A DNA stretch of 64,000 nt from positions 1-64,000 of the forward strand of contig JBILLQ010000004.1 of the NCBI GenBank assembly GCA_044375975.1, read 5' to 3'. The position numbers and the translations under genes are program-made. The stretch's first letter is position 1; the number at the start of each line of letters is the position of its first letter. The notes beneath the pieces were generated by a model. The model searched no databases and was not told the origin of the DNA. It saw only the letters and a program-made list of their open reading frames with translations. Source of the stretch: UBA5018 sp044375975 (GTDB lineage Bacteria > Cyanobacteriota > Cyanobacteriia > PCC-6307 > Cyanobiaceae). Below are positions 50,323-58,920 of the stretch, piece by piece.

Positions 50323-51927
50323 ATGGCGCGCTCGCTCAAACGGATCGCCCTGATCGTGGCGGTGGCCACGGCCCTGAGCAAGGTGGCCGGCCTGCTGCGC
50401 CAGCAGGTGATCGCCGCCGCATTTGGGGTGGGCGCCGCCTACGACGCCTACAACTACGCCTACGTGCTGCCCGGCTTTCTACTGGTGCTGTTGGGGGGGA
50501 TCAACGGGCCGTTTCACAGCGCCATCGTCAGCGTGCTGGCGCGCCAGTCCCGGCCGGAGGGGGCCCGGGTGCTGGCCGCGATCAACACCCTGGTGGGGGC
50601 CGCCCTGCTCGGGGTGACCCTGCTACTGCTGCTGGCGGCCGATCCGCTGATCACCCTGGTGGGTCCCGGGCTGGATGCCAGCCGCCATGACATCGCCGTG
50701 CTGCAGTTGCGCTGGATGGCGCCGATGGCCCTGTTCGCCGGCCTGATCGGCCTTGGCTTTGGCGCCCTCAATGCCGCCGATGTGTTCTGGCTGCCCTCGG
50801 TGAGCCCGCTGCTCTCCAGCGCGGCGGTGATCGCTGGCATCGGGCTGCTCTGGTGGCAGCTGGGCCCGGAGATCAGCACCCCCAGCCAGGTGATTGTTGG
50901 TGGAATCGTGCTGGCGGGCAGCACCACCCTGGGGGCGGTGCTGCAGTGGCTGGTGCAGTTGCCGGCCCTGGCCCGCCAGGGTTTGCAGGGCGTCAGGCTG
51001 GTCTGGGACTGGCGCCATCCAGGCGTGCAGCAGGTGCTGAAGGTGATGGCTCCGGCCACCTTCTCCTCCGGCATGTTGCAGATAAATGTGTTTGTAGACC
51101 TGTTTTTCGCCTCGGGGATAGTGGGGGCGGCGGCCGGCCTGGGCTACGCCACCCTGCTGGTGCAGACCCCCCTGGGCCTGATCTCCAATGCGCTGCTGGT
51201 GCCTTTGTTACCGGTGTACGCCCGGCTGACGGCCCCGGAGGACAGGGGGGAGCTGATCGGGCGCATCCGCCAGGGGTTGATGCTCTCCAATGTCTCGATG
51301 CTGCCGTTGGGGGCGCTGATGGTGGCCCTGGCCGGGCCGATCGTGCGCCTGGTTTACGAGCGCGGCGCCTTCAATGCCGCCGCCGGCGAGTTGGTCACCA
51401 GCCTGCTGATCGCCTATGGCCTCGGCATGGGGGTGTATCTGGCTCGTGATGTGTTGGTGCGCGTCTTTTATGCCCTCGGCGACGGCTACACCCCCTTTCG
51501 GCTTTCGCTGGCGGGCATCGGTCTCAACGCCCTGCTCGATTGGTTGCTGGTGGGGGGTCCCACCCCTTGGGGGCAGCAGCTGCCAGCCCTCGATTTCGGC
51601 GCCCCCGGACTGGTGCTGGCCACGGTGGGGGTGAACGCGGTCACCTGTTTGGCCTTGCTGCTGGTGCTGCAGCGGCGGCTGGGGGGATTGCCGCTGCGGG
51701 TATGGGCACGGGACAGCTTGCTATTGCTGCTGGCCGCTGTGGTGGCCGCCGCCGGGGCCTGGGCCTTGGCCTGCTGGCCAGTGTGGCCAGCAGGCCCGTT
51801 GGGATTGGTGCTGCAGCTGGCGGTAAGCGGCCTTGCCGGCACGGCGATTTACGGGCTGCTCGCCGCCGCCGCTGGGGTGCCGGAGGCCCGCCAGCTGGTG
51901 CTGCAGCTCAGTCGCCCTCGCCGTTGA
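50323..51927 (+). CDS. murJ: Lipid II flippase MurJ
   Basis: The 534-aa membrane protein moves undecaprenyl-linked peptidoglycan precursor across the membrane. It has about 14 helices and the MVF/MurJ start SLKRIALIVAVATALSKVAGLLRQ, then AYDAYNYAYVLPGFL near residue 37. Charged residues typical of the central cavity (Arg near the first helix, GGINGPFHSA) are present. The ATG at 50323 gives the standard N-terminus; upstream in-frame starts at 50293/50296 add ten residues. The 3' end overlaps the convergent small gene by 20 bases. Confidence 0.94.
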   Translation: MARSLKRIALIVAVATALSKVAGLLRQQVIAAAFGVGAAYDAYNYAYVLPGFLLVLLGGINGPFHSAIVSVLARQSRPEGARVLAAINTLVGAALLGVTLLLLLAADPLITLVGPGLDASRHDIAVLQLRWMAPMALFAGLIGLGFGALNAADVFWLPSVSPLLSSAAVIAGIGLLWWQLGPEISTPSQVIVGGIVLAGSTTLGAVLQWLVQLPALARQGLQGVRLVWDWRHPGVQQVLKVMAPATFSSGMLQINVFVDLFFASGIVGAAAGLGYATLLVQTPLGLISNALLVPLLPVYARLTAPEDRGELIGRIRQGLMLSNVSMLPLGALMVALAGPIVRLVYERGAFNAAAGELVTSLLIAYGLGMGVYLARDVLVRVFYALGDGYTPFRLSLAGIGLNALLDWLLVGGPTPWGQQLPALDFGAPGLVLATVGVNAVTCLALLLVLQRRLGGLPLRVWARDSLLLLLAAVVAAAGAWALACWPVWPAGPLGLVLQLAVSGLAGTAIYGLLAAAAGVPEARQLVLQLSRPRR

Positions 51928-52177
51928 GTTGCACGCGCCGCTCCTCGCGCACCTGCATGGGCAGTTCCAGATGGGAGCGACCGATCAGCTGGGGGCCTTC
52001 CACTGAGATGATCCGCGCCTCAATGCCGAACTCGCGGAAGGCGTTGGCCAGTTCCTGGATCAGGGCCTTTTCCACCTGGGCCTCGGCATCCACCACCCGG
52101 CCAATCAGCCTGGCCCCCAACTTGCCCATGCGCTTTCGCACCACTTCGCGGGCGTTCGTGACCTCGATCAGCAACAC
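51908..52177 (-). CDS. Small conserved-looking protein, function unknown
   Basis: The 89-aa product (GTG start, or the TTG directly after it) reads as a compact alpha/beta domain: LIEVTNAREVVRKRMGKLG, RVVDAEAQVEKALIQELANA, FREFGIEARIISVEG and LIGRSHLELPMQV. I do not recognise a named family. It looks conserved, because charged and hydrophobic residues alternate as in a real fold. It lies 24 bases behind the DUF3181 gene in the same direction, probably in one transcript. Confidence 0.7.
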   Translation of the reverse strand: MLLIEVTNAREVVRKRMGKLGARLIGRVVDAEAQVEKALIQELANAFREFGIEARIISVEGPQLIGRSHLELPMQVREERRVQLNGEGD

Positions 52178-52201
52178 AACCCGCCCGCGACCTGGGCAAC
52201 C

Positions 52202-52492
52202 CTATCGACAAAAGTCATCGAGCACATCCTCCAGATCCCGCAATTGTCCAGCAGGAATCAGGCGGGCCAGGGGCAGGCGGGTGCTGCCGCCGCCGATCGG
52301 CACCTGCACCGCCTCCAGGGACTGGCGCGCCGCCACGGCGGCGCCTTGATCCAGGCGGGCGGCGCATTCGATCGCCAGGGTTTCGGCCAGGCCCGCATCC
52401 CCCAGGTAGAGGTGCCAGCTCGCCAGCTGCAGGTAGATCCGGTCGGCTAGGGCCAGCTCCAGTTGTTTGAGCTCTGGGCCGCTGAGACTCAT
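52202..52492 (-). CDS. DUF3181 family protein
   Basis: The 96-aa protein has the cyanobacterial DUF3181 core LADRIYLQLASWHLYLGDAG followed by LAETLAIECAARLD, and ends with RDLEDVLDDFCR. The function is unknown. It is the middle member of a three-gene minus-strand cluster between tRNA-Arg and murJ. Confidence 0.85.
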   Translation of the reverse strand: MSLSGPELKQLELALADRIYLQLASWHLYLGDAGLAETLAIECAARLDQGAAVAARQSLEAVQVPIGGGSTRLPLARLIPAGQLRDLEDVLDDFCR

Positions 52493-52523
52493 GGATGGGG
52501 GCGGCTCATGACTGGGGGGCGGC

Positions 52524-52763
52524 TCATGGCTGGGGGGCGGGGCGCAGGGCGATCACGATCCCACCATGCACCAGCAGCAAAGCCAGCCAGCCCAGGCTGA
52601 GCCAGCTCAGGTGGCCCCAGGGGTGGCGCAGTTGCTGCACCACCCACAAACCGCTGTTGATGGCGGCGTAGAGGGCCCCGTGCAGGGTGAAGTTCACGAT
52701 GCGCTCGAAATGACAGTAAAGGGGGTCTTGGGGGTTGGCGGGGCCGTACCAGCGGATCGGCAT
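52524..52763 (-). CDS. Small 2TM-type membrane protein
   Basis: The 79-aa protein carries two predicted helices, FTLHGALYAAINSGLWVV and WLSLGWLALLLVHGGIVIAL, linked by a short loop (QQLRHPWGHLS). This resembles the 2TM domain family. The ATG at 52763 is chosen; the frame is open to 52826, but the extra part is Pro/Ser-rich and unlikely. A 21-base direct repeat (GGCTCATG followed by a G-run) lies in the spacer towards DUF3181. Confidence 0.65.
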   Translation of the reverse strand: MPIRWYGPANPQDPLYCHFERIVNFTLHGALYAAINSGLWVVQQLRHPWGHLSWLSLGWLALLLVHGGIVIALRPAPQP

Positions 52764-52837
52764 CGGAACAGAAGCGAAGGGTGGGTTGGTCGGTGCGTTT
52801 GACGAAGGGGCCCTCCGTGAGGTCAAAATGGGCCCAT

Positions 52838-52911
52838 GCGCTTGTAGCTCAGCGGATTAGAGCATCTGACTACGGATCAGAGGGTCGGGAGTTCGAATCT
52901 CTCCAGGCGCG
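52838..52911 (+). tRNA. trnR: tRNA-Arg (ACG)
   Basis: The 74-nt cloverleaf has acceptor GCGCTTG paired with CAGGCGC, D-arm AGCTCAGCGGATTAGAGCA, anticodon loop CTACGGA with anticodon ACG (52872-52874), and T-arm GGGAG-TTCGAAT-CTCTC. The discriminator is G and CCA is not encoded. The wobble A is expected to be deaminated to inosine. Confidence 0.96.
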
Positions 52912-52920
52912 CTTTCAATC

Positions 52921-52947
52921 AAAACCGCCCTCTGGGCGGTTTTTTTG
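52921..52947 (+). terminator. Intrinsic terminator behind tRNA-Arg
   Basis: AAAACCGCCC (52921-52930) and GGGCGGTTTT (52934-52943) form a 10-bp stem with a TCT loop, followed by a continuous run of Ts. It lies 10 bases behind the tRNA. Confidence 0.93.
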
Positions 52948-53000
52948 TGGCAGCGGGCCGATGCCTTCGGGGTTGCGGACCAAAGGGTCCCAGACCGTCG

Positions 53001-53055
53001 GCTGCCAGAGCATTTGCTGCCGGAGCATTTGATGCCAGAGCATCGGCTGCCAGTC
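53001..53055. repeat. 15-bp tandem repeat, about 3.5 copies
   Basis: GCTGCCAGAGCATTT-like units start at 53001, 53016, 53031 and 53046 (the last partial). The array lies in the 5' leader of glyA, between the tRNA terminator and the start codon. Confidence 0.85.
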
Positions 53056-53090
53056 CGTACCATTCCCATCTGCCCCCCCTGCTGCCAGCC

Positions 53091-54380
53091 ATGGCCCCCA
53101 CCGGCGCCGCTGCCCTGAATCCCGCCCTGGCGGTGAGCGATCCGGCGATCGCCGCCCTGATCGGCAAGGAACTGCTGCGACAGCAGAGTCATCTGGAGTT
53201 GATCGCCAGCGAGAACTTCACCTCCCGCGCCGTGATGGAGGCCCAGGGGTCGGTGCTCACCAACAAGTACGCCGAGGGTCTGCCCACCAAGCGCTACTAC
53301 GGCGGCTGTGAGCATGTTGATGCGATCGAGCAGCTGGCGATCGACCGGGCCAAGCAGCTGTTCGGGGCCGCCTGGGCCAACGTGCAGCCCCATAGCGGCG
53401 CCCAGGCCAACTTCGCCGTGTTCCTGGCGCTGCTGCAGCCCGGCGACACGATCCTGGGCCTGGATCTCAGCCACGGCGGCCACCTCACCCACGGCTCGCC
53501 GGTGAACGTGTCGGGCAAATGGTTCAAGGCTGTGCACTACGGCGTCGACCCCGACAGCCAGCAATTGGACATGGCCAGCATTCGCCAGCTGGCCCTGGAG
53601 CACAGGCCCAAGCTGATCGTCTGTGGCTATTCGGCCTATCCCCGCACGATCGACTTCGCCGCCTTCCGGGCGATCGCCGACGAGGTGGGCGCTTATCTGC
53701 TGGCCGACATGGCCCATATCGCCGGCCTGGTGGCGGCCGGCTTGCACCCCAGTCCGCTGCCCCACTGCCATGTGGTCACCACCACCACCCACAAGACCCT
53801 GCGGGGGCCCCGGGGCGGCCTGATCCTCTGCAATGACGCCGAGTTCGGCAAGCAGTTCGACAAGGCCGTCTTTCCCGGCAGTCAGGGCGGCCCCCTGGAG
53901 CATGTGATCGCCGCCAAGGCGGTTGCCTTTGGCGAGGCCCTGCGGCCGGAGTTCACCAGCTACTGCCGGCAGGTGGTGGCCAACGCCCAGGCCCTGGCCA
54001 GCCGCCTCCAGCAGCGCGGCATCGACGTGGTCAGCGGCGGCACCGACAACCACCTGGTGCTGCTCGACCTGCGCGGCATCGGTCTCACCGGCAAGCTGGC
54101 CGACCAGCTGGTGAGCGCTGTGCACATCACCGCCAACAAAAACACAATTCCTTTTGATCCCCAGTCGCCCTTCGTGACCAGTGGCCTGCGGCTCGGTACC
54201 GCCGCCTGCACCAGCCGTGGCTTCGATGAGGCGGCCTTCATCGAGGTGGCCGATGTGATCGCCGATCGCCTGCTCAACCCGGAGGACAGCGGCCTGGAGC
54301 TGCGCTGCCGCGAGCGGGTGGCGCTGCTCTGCGATCGATTCCCCCTCTATGTCTCCGAGCCCCAGCTGCAGCCGGTGTGA
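53091..54380 (+). CDS. glyA: Serine hydroxymethyltransferase
   Basis: The 429-aa PLP enzyme converts serine to glycine while charging tetrahydrofolate. Visible hallmarks are LIASENFTSRAVMEAQGS, NKYAEGLPTKRYYGGCE, ANVQPHSGAQAN, ADMAHIAGLVAAG and the PLP lysine in VVTTTTHKTLRGPRGG (near residue 235). The ATG at 53091 is the first in-frame start after the repeat array and gives the family-typical N-terminus. Length is normal. The next gene starts 43 bases after its stop. Confidence 0.97.
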   Translation: MAPTGAAALNPALAVSDPAIAALIGKELLRQQSHLELIASENFTSRAVMEAQGSVLTNKYAEGLPTKRYYGGCEHVDAIEQLAIDRAKQLFGAAWANVQPHSGAQANFAVFLALLQPGDTILGLDLSHGGHLTHGSPVNVSGKWFKAVHYGVDPDSQQLDMASIRQLALEHRPKLIVCGYSAYPRTIDFAAFRAIADEVGAYLLADMAHIAGLVAAGLHPSPLPHCHVVTTTTHKTLRGPRGGLILCNDAEFGKQFDKAVFPGSQGGPLEHVIAAKAVAFGEALRPEFTSYCRQVVANAQALASRLQQRGIDVVSGGTDNHLVLLDLRGIGLTGKLADQLVSAVHITANKNTIPFDPQSPFVTSGLRLGTAACTSRGFDEAAFIEVADVIADRLLNPEDSGLELRCRERVALLCDRFPLYVSEPQLQPV

Positions 54381-54423
54381 AGCTGGTCAAGGCCCGTAAC
54401 GTGGGCGCCAAAGGTCGCCTGCC

Positions 54424-55515
54424 GTGACGCTCGCCTACAGCCCAAATGCGGCCGCGCTGCTCACCCTTGTGGCTGCCACGCTGATCACGGCTGCGGTGGT
54501 GCCCCTGGTGCGACGCCTGGGGCTGCGCTATGGCCTCACCGATCCCCCCGATGCGCGCAAGCAGCACACCTCGCCGATGGTGCGCCTCGGTGGGGTGGGG
54601 ATCATGCTCGGTTTCAGCATCGCCCTGGCGATCGTTTGGGGGCTGGGGGGCTTCGCTGAGCTGGCGGCGGCCAAGGACCAGCTGATCTGGACCACCCTGG
54701 CCGGTTCGCTCTGTTTTTTTCTGATCGGTTTGGCCGACGATCTGTTCGCCCTGCCGCCCCTGCCGCGCCTGGCGATCCAGCTGGGGGTGGCGATCGCCGT
54801 CTGGAGTCAGGGGGTGCGCATCGGCGCCATCGACCTGCCCATGGGCCGCGAGGGGGCCGCCTTGATCCTGCCGGACTGGCTCAGCTTGGTGGCCACGGTG
54901 ATCTGGCTGGTGGGCATCACCAATGCGATCAATTGGCTCGATGGCCTCGATGGGCTGGCCGCCGGCGTCAGTGGCATCGCCGCGATCGCCCTGCTGTCGG
55001 TGAGTTTCAGCCTCGATCAACCCGCCGCTGGCCTATTGGCCGCGGCCCTGGCCGGGGCTTGCCTCGGCTTTTTGCGCCATAATTTCAACCCCGCCCGCAT
55101 CTTCATGGGCGATGGCGGCTCCTATTTCCTGGGGTTTGCCTTGGCGGCGATCAGCATCGTCGGGCCCGCCAAGGGGGTCACGGGGGTGAGCCTGCTGTTG
55201 CCACTATTGATCCTGTCGCTGCCTTTGGCGGATATGTCGGCGGTGATCATGGGCCGGCTCAGCTCGGGCCGTTCGCCCTTCTATCCCGACCGCCGCCATC
55301 TGCATCACCGGCTGTTGCGGGCTGGCTTCAGCCATCGGCGCACGGTGCTGCTGATCTATGCCTTCACCCAGTGGCTGGCGGCATTGGCCCTGGTGGTGGC
55401 CAATGCCGAGATGCGCTTCCTGTGGCTTGCCCTGGCCACCGCAATTTTGATCGGCGTGGTGGTGGTGGCTCGCCGCCAAATTCAAAGCGAAACCGCCCAG
55501 CGTTCCCTGCCATGA
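54424..55515 (+). CDS. Undecaprenyl-phosphate GlcNAc-1-phosphate transferase-like protein
   Basis: The 363-aa polytopic protein belongs to the MraY/WecA family that loads a sugar-1-phosphate onto the lipid carrier for wall polysaccharides. Catalytic aspartates appear in FFLIGLADDLFALPPLPR (near residue 100), NAINWLDGLDGLAAG (near 175) and NPARIFMGDGGSYFLGF (near 225). The HLHHRLLRAGFSHR motif near 305 marks the WecA-type sugar-specific loop rather than MraY. The start is GTG at 54424. The stop overlaps the cinA start by 4 bases (ATGA). Confidence 0.92.
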   Translation: MTLAYSPNAAALLTLVAATLITAAVVPLVRRLGLRYGLTDPPDARKQHTSPMVRLGGVGIMLGFSIALAIVWGLGGFAELAAAKDQLIWTTLAGSLCFFLIGLADDLFALPPLPRLAIQLGVAIAVWSQGVRIGAIDLPMGREGAALILPDWLSLVATVIWLVGITNAINWLDGLDGLAAGVSGIAAIALLSVSFSLDQPAAGLLAAALAGACLGFLRHNFNPARIFMGDGGSYFLGFALAAISIVGPAKGVTGVSLLLPLLILSLPLADMSAVIMGRLSSGRSPFYPDRRHLHHRLLRAGFSHRRTVLLIYAFTQWLAALALVVANAEMRFLWLALATAILIGVVVVARRQIQSETAQRSLP

Positions 55516-56858
55516 CCTCCAGCCCCGAATCATTCCCCATCCCGGCGGCGGGCGGGCTGGCTGGACCGCCGCTGGCTGGGCCGCTGCCTGGCGCCGAGAT
55601 CCTCTGCATTGGCACCGAGCTGCTGCTGGGCAACATCGTCAATGGCAATGCCCGCTGGATCGCCGAGCAGCTGGCCTCCCTCGGCGTTCCCCATTACCGC
55701 CAGGAGGTGGTGGGCGACAACCGCGAGCGGCTGATCGCCGCCGTGCGCGCCGCGGCCGGCCGCTGTCGCCTGCTGATCACCACCGGTGGGTTGGGTCCCA
55801 CCCCCGATGACCTCACCACCGAGGCGATCGCCGCGGCCTTCGCCACGCCGCTGCGGGAGTGGCCGGAGGTGTGGGCCGACATCCAGGCCAAGGCCAGCGC
55901 CCGCGGCCGGCTGTTGGCGGCCAGCAACCGCCGCCAGGCCCTGCTGCCGGTGGGGGCGGAGCTGTTGCCCAACCCCACCGGCACCGCCCCGGGGATGATC
56001 TGGAGTCCAGATCCCGCCGGTTGGGATGGGGAGCTGCAGCCCGGTTTCACCGTGCTCACCTTCCCGGGGGTGCCCAGTGAGATGCAGGCGATGTGGCTGG
56101 CTACGGCCGCCCCCTGGCTGCGGCGCTCCGGCCTGGCCCAGGGGGTCTATGCCAGTCGGCTGCTGCGCTTTTGGGGCGTGGCTGAATCCAGCTTGGCCGA
56201 GCAGGTGGCCGATCTGCTCGAGTTGCAAAATCCCACCGTGGCCCCCTATGCCGGGGCTGGCGAGGTGAAGCTGCGGCTCACGGCCCGCGCCGCCACAGAG
56301 GCGGCGGCGGAAGCGCTGCTGGAGCCGATCGAGCTGGAGCTGCGCGCCCGCACCGGCCGGCTCTGCTACGGGGCCGACCAGGACAGCCTGGCCTCGGTGG
56401 TGCTGGAGCTGCTGCGGCGGCGCGGCGAGACCCTGGCGGTGGCCGAATCCTGCACCGGTGGTGGTTTGGGTGCGGCGATCACCGCTGTGGTGGGGGCCTC
56501 CGAGGTGTTTCTCGGTGGCGTGATCGCCTATGCCAATTCCCTCAAGCAGACGCTGCTGGGGGTGCCGGCGGCGCTGCTGGAAAGCCATGGCGCAGTGAGT
56601 GATCCGGTGGCCTTGGCCATGGCCGAGGGGGTGCGGCGGCTCAGCGGTGCCGATTGGGGGATTGCCCTCACCGGCATTGCCGGGCCGACGGGGGCCGGTC
56701 CAGACAAGCCCGTGGGGCTGGTGCATATCGCCGTGGCCGGTCCCGATGGCAGCGCCAGTGAACCGGTGCGGTTTGGCTCCACCCGGGGCCGCGGTTGGAT
56801 TCAGACCCTCAGCGCCGGCGAGGCTCTCAACCGGCTGCGCCTGCGCCTGGAAGACTGA
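55512..56858 (+). CDS. cinA: CinA-like protein, NMN deamidase/ADP-ribose pyrophosphatase type
   Basis: The 448-aa protein has an N-terminal molybdopterin-binding-like (COG1058) domain with ILCIGTELLLGNIVNGNARW and ITTGGLGPTPDDLTTEA, and a C-terminal CinA domain with VAESCTGGGLGAAIT (nucleophile Ser region), VFLGGVIAYANSLKQTLLGV and ALTGIAGPTGAG. CinA proteins degrade pyridine nucleotide by-products; some are competence- or damage-linked. A Pro/Gly/Ala-rich 20-residue N-terminal extension precedes the fold. The ATG overlaps the previous stop. Confidence 0.94.
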   Translation: MTSSPESFPIPAAGGLAGPPLAGPLPGAEILCIGTELLLGNIVNGNARWIAEQLASLGVPHYRQEVVGDNRERLIAAVRAAAGRCRLLITTGGLGPTPDDLTTEAIAAAFATPLREWPEVWADIQAKASARGRLLAASNRRQALLPVGAELLPNPTGTAPGMIWSPDPAGWDGELQPGFTVLTFPGVPSEMQAMWLATAAPWLRRSGLAQGVYASRLLRFWGVAESSLAEQVADLLELQNPTVAPYAGAGEVKLRLTARAATEAAAEALLEPIELELRARTGRLCYGADQDSLASVVLELLRRRGETLAVAESCTGGGLGAAITAVVGASEVFLGGVIAYANSLKQTLLGVPAALLESHGAVSDPVALAMAEGVRRLSGADWGIALTGIAGPTGAGPDKPVGLVHIAVAGPDGSASEPVRFGSTRGRGWIQTLSAGEALNRLRLRLED

Positions 56859-56868
56859 GCCCCAGGGC

Positions 56869-57705
56869 ATGAGCCCCGATAAGGATTGCTCCCTGGAGAG
56901 CTATAGGTTGACAGGCTCGCCACCTCCAGCAAGAGGCGCCATCAGCCTGCGGCCGCTGCCCTGGAGCCTCGATCAGTCGCCCGCCCAGCTGTTGCGGGCC
57001 TGGGGGCCCCAGGCGGGCGAGGCGTCGCTGCCCTTGCTGTTGCTGATCGATCGGCGCGATGCCGCTGGGGCCAGGGCCGCCCCGGCCCTGCGGGGGCTGC
57101 TCTGCGCCAGGGAGTTGGAGCGGCTGGCCAGGTTCCGCCAAGCGGCCGACCGGGAGCGCTTTCTGCTCGGTCGTGGCGGCCTGCGATGGCTGCTGGGCAC
57201 CCTGCTGGACCGTGCCGCCGCCGAGCTGCCGCTCAGCGAGGGCAGCCATGGCAAGCCGGAACTGAGGGGAGGACCGCAGTTCAACGTCTCCCATGCCGGC
57301 GATTTGGTGTTGCTGGCGGTTCACCGCCATTGGCCGATTGGCGTGGATGTGGAACAGGAGCGGCCTGATCTGGACTGGGAGGCGATTGCCCGGCGGGTGC
57401 TGCCCGCCAAGGAGCTGCAGGCGCTGCGGCAGCTGCCCCCGCCGCTGCGGGCGGCGGGCTACCTGCGGGCCTGGTGCCGACTGGAGGCCAAGCTCAAGGC
57501 CCGCGGCGATGGCTTGAGCGGTCTGGCCGCTCTGGCTGCCTGGGAAGAAGCCGCCCAGCAAGATGCCGCCCAGGAAGCCAGCGGAGCCCATGGCGCTGGC
57601 GGGCCGGGCCGGGCCGCGGTGCCGTCGATGCGGCTGTGGGACCTGGTGCTGCCCCAGGGCTACGGCGGTGCTGTCGCTCTCTGGCAGGGGGCAGCGGCTA
57701 TCTAG
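56869..57705 (+). CDS. 4'-Phosphopantetheinyl transferase, Sfp type
   Basis: The 278-aa enzyme activates acyl or peptidyl carrier proteins by attaching phosphopantetheine from CoA. The signature blocks are PQFNVSHAGDLVLLAV, IGVDVEQERPDLDWEAIARR (metal-binding Asp/Glu) and AWCRLEAKLKARGDGL, the W-x-x-x-E-A-x-x-K motif, near residue 205. An N-terminal lid region follows a short Pro-rich start. A nonconserved Ala/Gln/Gly insertion (EEAAQQDAAQEASGAHG) sits near residue 230. It starts 10 bases behind cinA in the same direction, and is probably the genome's general PPTase for fatty-acid ACP. Confidence 0.92.
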   Translation: MSPDKDCSLESYRLTGSPPPARGAISLRPLPWSLDQSPAQLLRAWGPQAGEASLPLLLLIDRRDAAGARAAPALRGLLCARELERLARFRQAADRERFLLGRGGLRWLLGTLLDRAAAELPLSEGSHGKPELRGGPQFNVSHAGDLVLLAVHRHWPIGVDVEQERPDLDWEAIARRVLPAKELQALRQLPPPLRAAGYLRAWCRLEAKLKARGDGLSGLAALAAWEEAAQQDAAQEASGAHGAGGPGRAAVPSMRLWDLVLPQGYGGAVALWQGAAAI

Positions 57706-57826
57706 GAGCACTTTTGAAGGGCAGCTCGAACAATCCCAAACTTGATTACCCAGAAAGCTCCGCTGCATCGATAACCATCGCCGAGAAAGTTGGCGAAAAC
57801 TCAGCCCCAGCAGTCACCGATTCCCA
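57706..57826. other. Convergent spacer PPTase-fabI
   Basis: About 120 bases of lower GC content, with no gene, clear hairpin or T-tract that would mark a terminator. Confidence 0.4.
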
Positions 57827-58609
57827 TTACATGCCAGTGATGCAATAGCCGGCATCCACGTAAATCACCTGGCCCGTGATGCCGCTGGCCAGGGGGCTGG
57901 CCAGGAAGGCGGCGGTGCTGCCCACCTCCTCCTGGGTGACGGTGCGGCCCAGGGGAGCCTTTTCTTCCACGTTGTGGATCATGTCGAGGATGCCACCGAT
58001 GGCCGAGCTGGCCAAGGTGCGAATTGGTCCGGCGCTGATTGCATTTACCCGCACCTGCTTCTCGGGGCCCAGTTCGGCCGCCAGATAGCGCACGGAAGCC
58101 TCTAGGGCCGCTTTGGCCACGCCCATTACGTTGTAGTTGGGGATCGCCCGTTCAGCGCCCAGATAGCTGAGGGTGATCACGCTGCCCCCCTGGTTGAACA
58201 GGGGCTTGGCGTAGCGGCATAGGGGCGCCAGCGAGTAGGCACTCACCTCCAGGGCCCGGGCAAAGCCCTCGGGGCTGATGGCGCTGTAATCGCCGATCAG
58301 CTCTTCCTTGCCGGCGAAGGCCAGGCAGTGCACCAGTATATCTATGGAACCCCATTGCTGCTGAATGCGATCAAAAACGGCAGCAATCTGTGCAGGATCC
58401 TGTACGTTGAGGGGCTCGAATAGAGTGGGGTTTAGGGGTTGAGTTAGTTCGCGTACCTTGGCCTCAAAGCGACCCTTCTCATCTGGCAGATAGGTGATGC
58501 CGAGTTCGGCGCCGGCGGCGGCCAGCTGCTGGGCGATGCCCCAGGCGATCGAGCGGTTGTTGGCAATGCCGGTAACCAGGGCCTTCTTGCCGCGCAGATC
58601 GAGGAGCAT
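57827..58609 (-). CDS. fabI: Enoyl-[acyl-carrier-protein] reductase (NADH)
   Basis: The 260-aa short-chain dehydrogenase reduces enoyl-ACP in the last step of each fatty-acid elongation round. It has the FabI-type nucleotide site KKALVTGIANNRSIAWGIA, ILVHCLAFAGKEEL, the catalytic Tyr-x6-Lys in LGAERAIPNYNVMGVAKAALEA, and SAGPIRTLASSAIGG. The ATG at 58609 yields the standard N-terminus; the longer open frame upstream is just the translated 18-bp tandem array. Length is as expected. Confidence 0.96.
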   Translation of the reverse strand: MLLDLRGKKALVTGIANNRSIAWGIAQQLAAAGAELGITYLPDEKGRFEAKVRELTQPLNPTLFEPLNVQDPAQIAAVFDRIQQQWGSIDILVHCLAFAGKEELIGDYSAISPEGFARALEVSAYSLAPLCRYAKPLFNQGGSVITLSYLGAERAIPNYNVMGVAKAALEASVRYLAAELGPEKQVRVNAISAGPIRTLASSAIGGILDMIHNVEEKAPLGRTVTQEEVGSTAAFLASPLASGITGQVIYVDAGYCITGM

Positions 58610-58650
58610 GGTGTGGGTAGCTGGAAGCGTGGCGGCGATTCTCCCGCAGC

Positions 58651-58740
58651 GATGTGACCAGCTGAAGCGGTGCGCCCAGCTGAGACGTTGTGCCCAGTTG
58701 AAGCTCTGTGACCAACTGAGGTGATGGGCCCAGCTGAGCC
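58651..58740. repeat. 18-bp tandem array, five copies
   Basis: CAGCTGA/CAGTTGA/CAACTGA cores occur exactly every 18 bases at 58659, 58677, 58695, 58713 and 58731, with variable GC-rich spacers. The array lies 40 bases upstream of the fabI start codon. Confidence 0.88.
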
Positions 58741-58828
58741 CTGGCCCCCGCAGGCGCTTGGCTGGGCTTAGCAGGTGGCCTGGGGCGAGGTTTTGTTGCC
58801 AGCGGCTTGGTTGCCAGCGGTGGGGCTG

Positions 58829-58920
58829 CTGTTCAGGAGCCACTGTTCAGGATCAACTGTTCAGGATCAACTGTTCAGGAGCAACCGTTCAGGAGTCACC
58901 GTTCAGCAGCCGCTGTTCAC
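58829..58920. repeat. 14-bp tandem array, seven copies
   Basis: CTGTTCAG or CCGTTCAG cores recur every 14 bases from 58829 to 58920 (58829, 58843, 58857, 58871, 58885, 58899, 58913). The reverse complement contains the same CAGTTGA-type core as the neighbouring 18-bp array. The last copies run into the 3' end of the lipoprotein gene. Confidence 0.9.

Noticed and set aside
58829..58920. Array considered as a CRISPR
   Set aside because: Units are 14 bp and contiguous without unique spacers, and no cas gene is near, so it is a simple tandem repeat.
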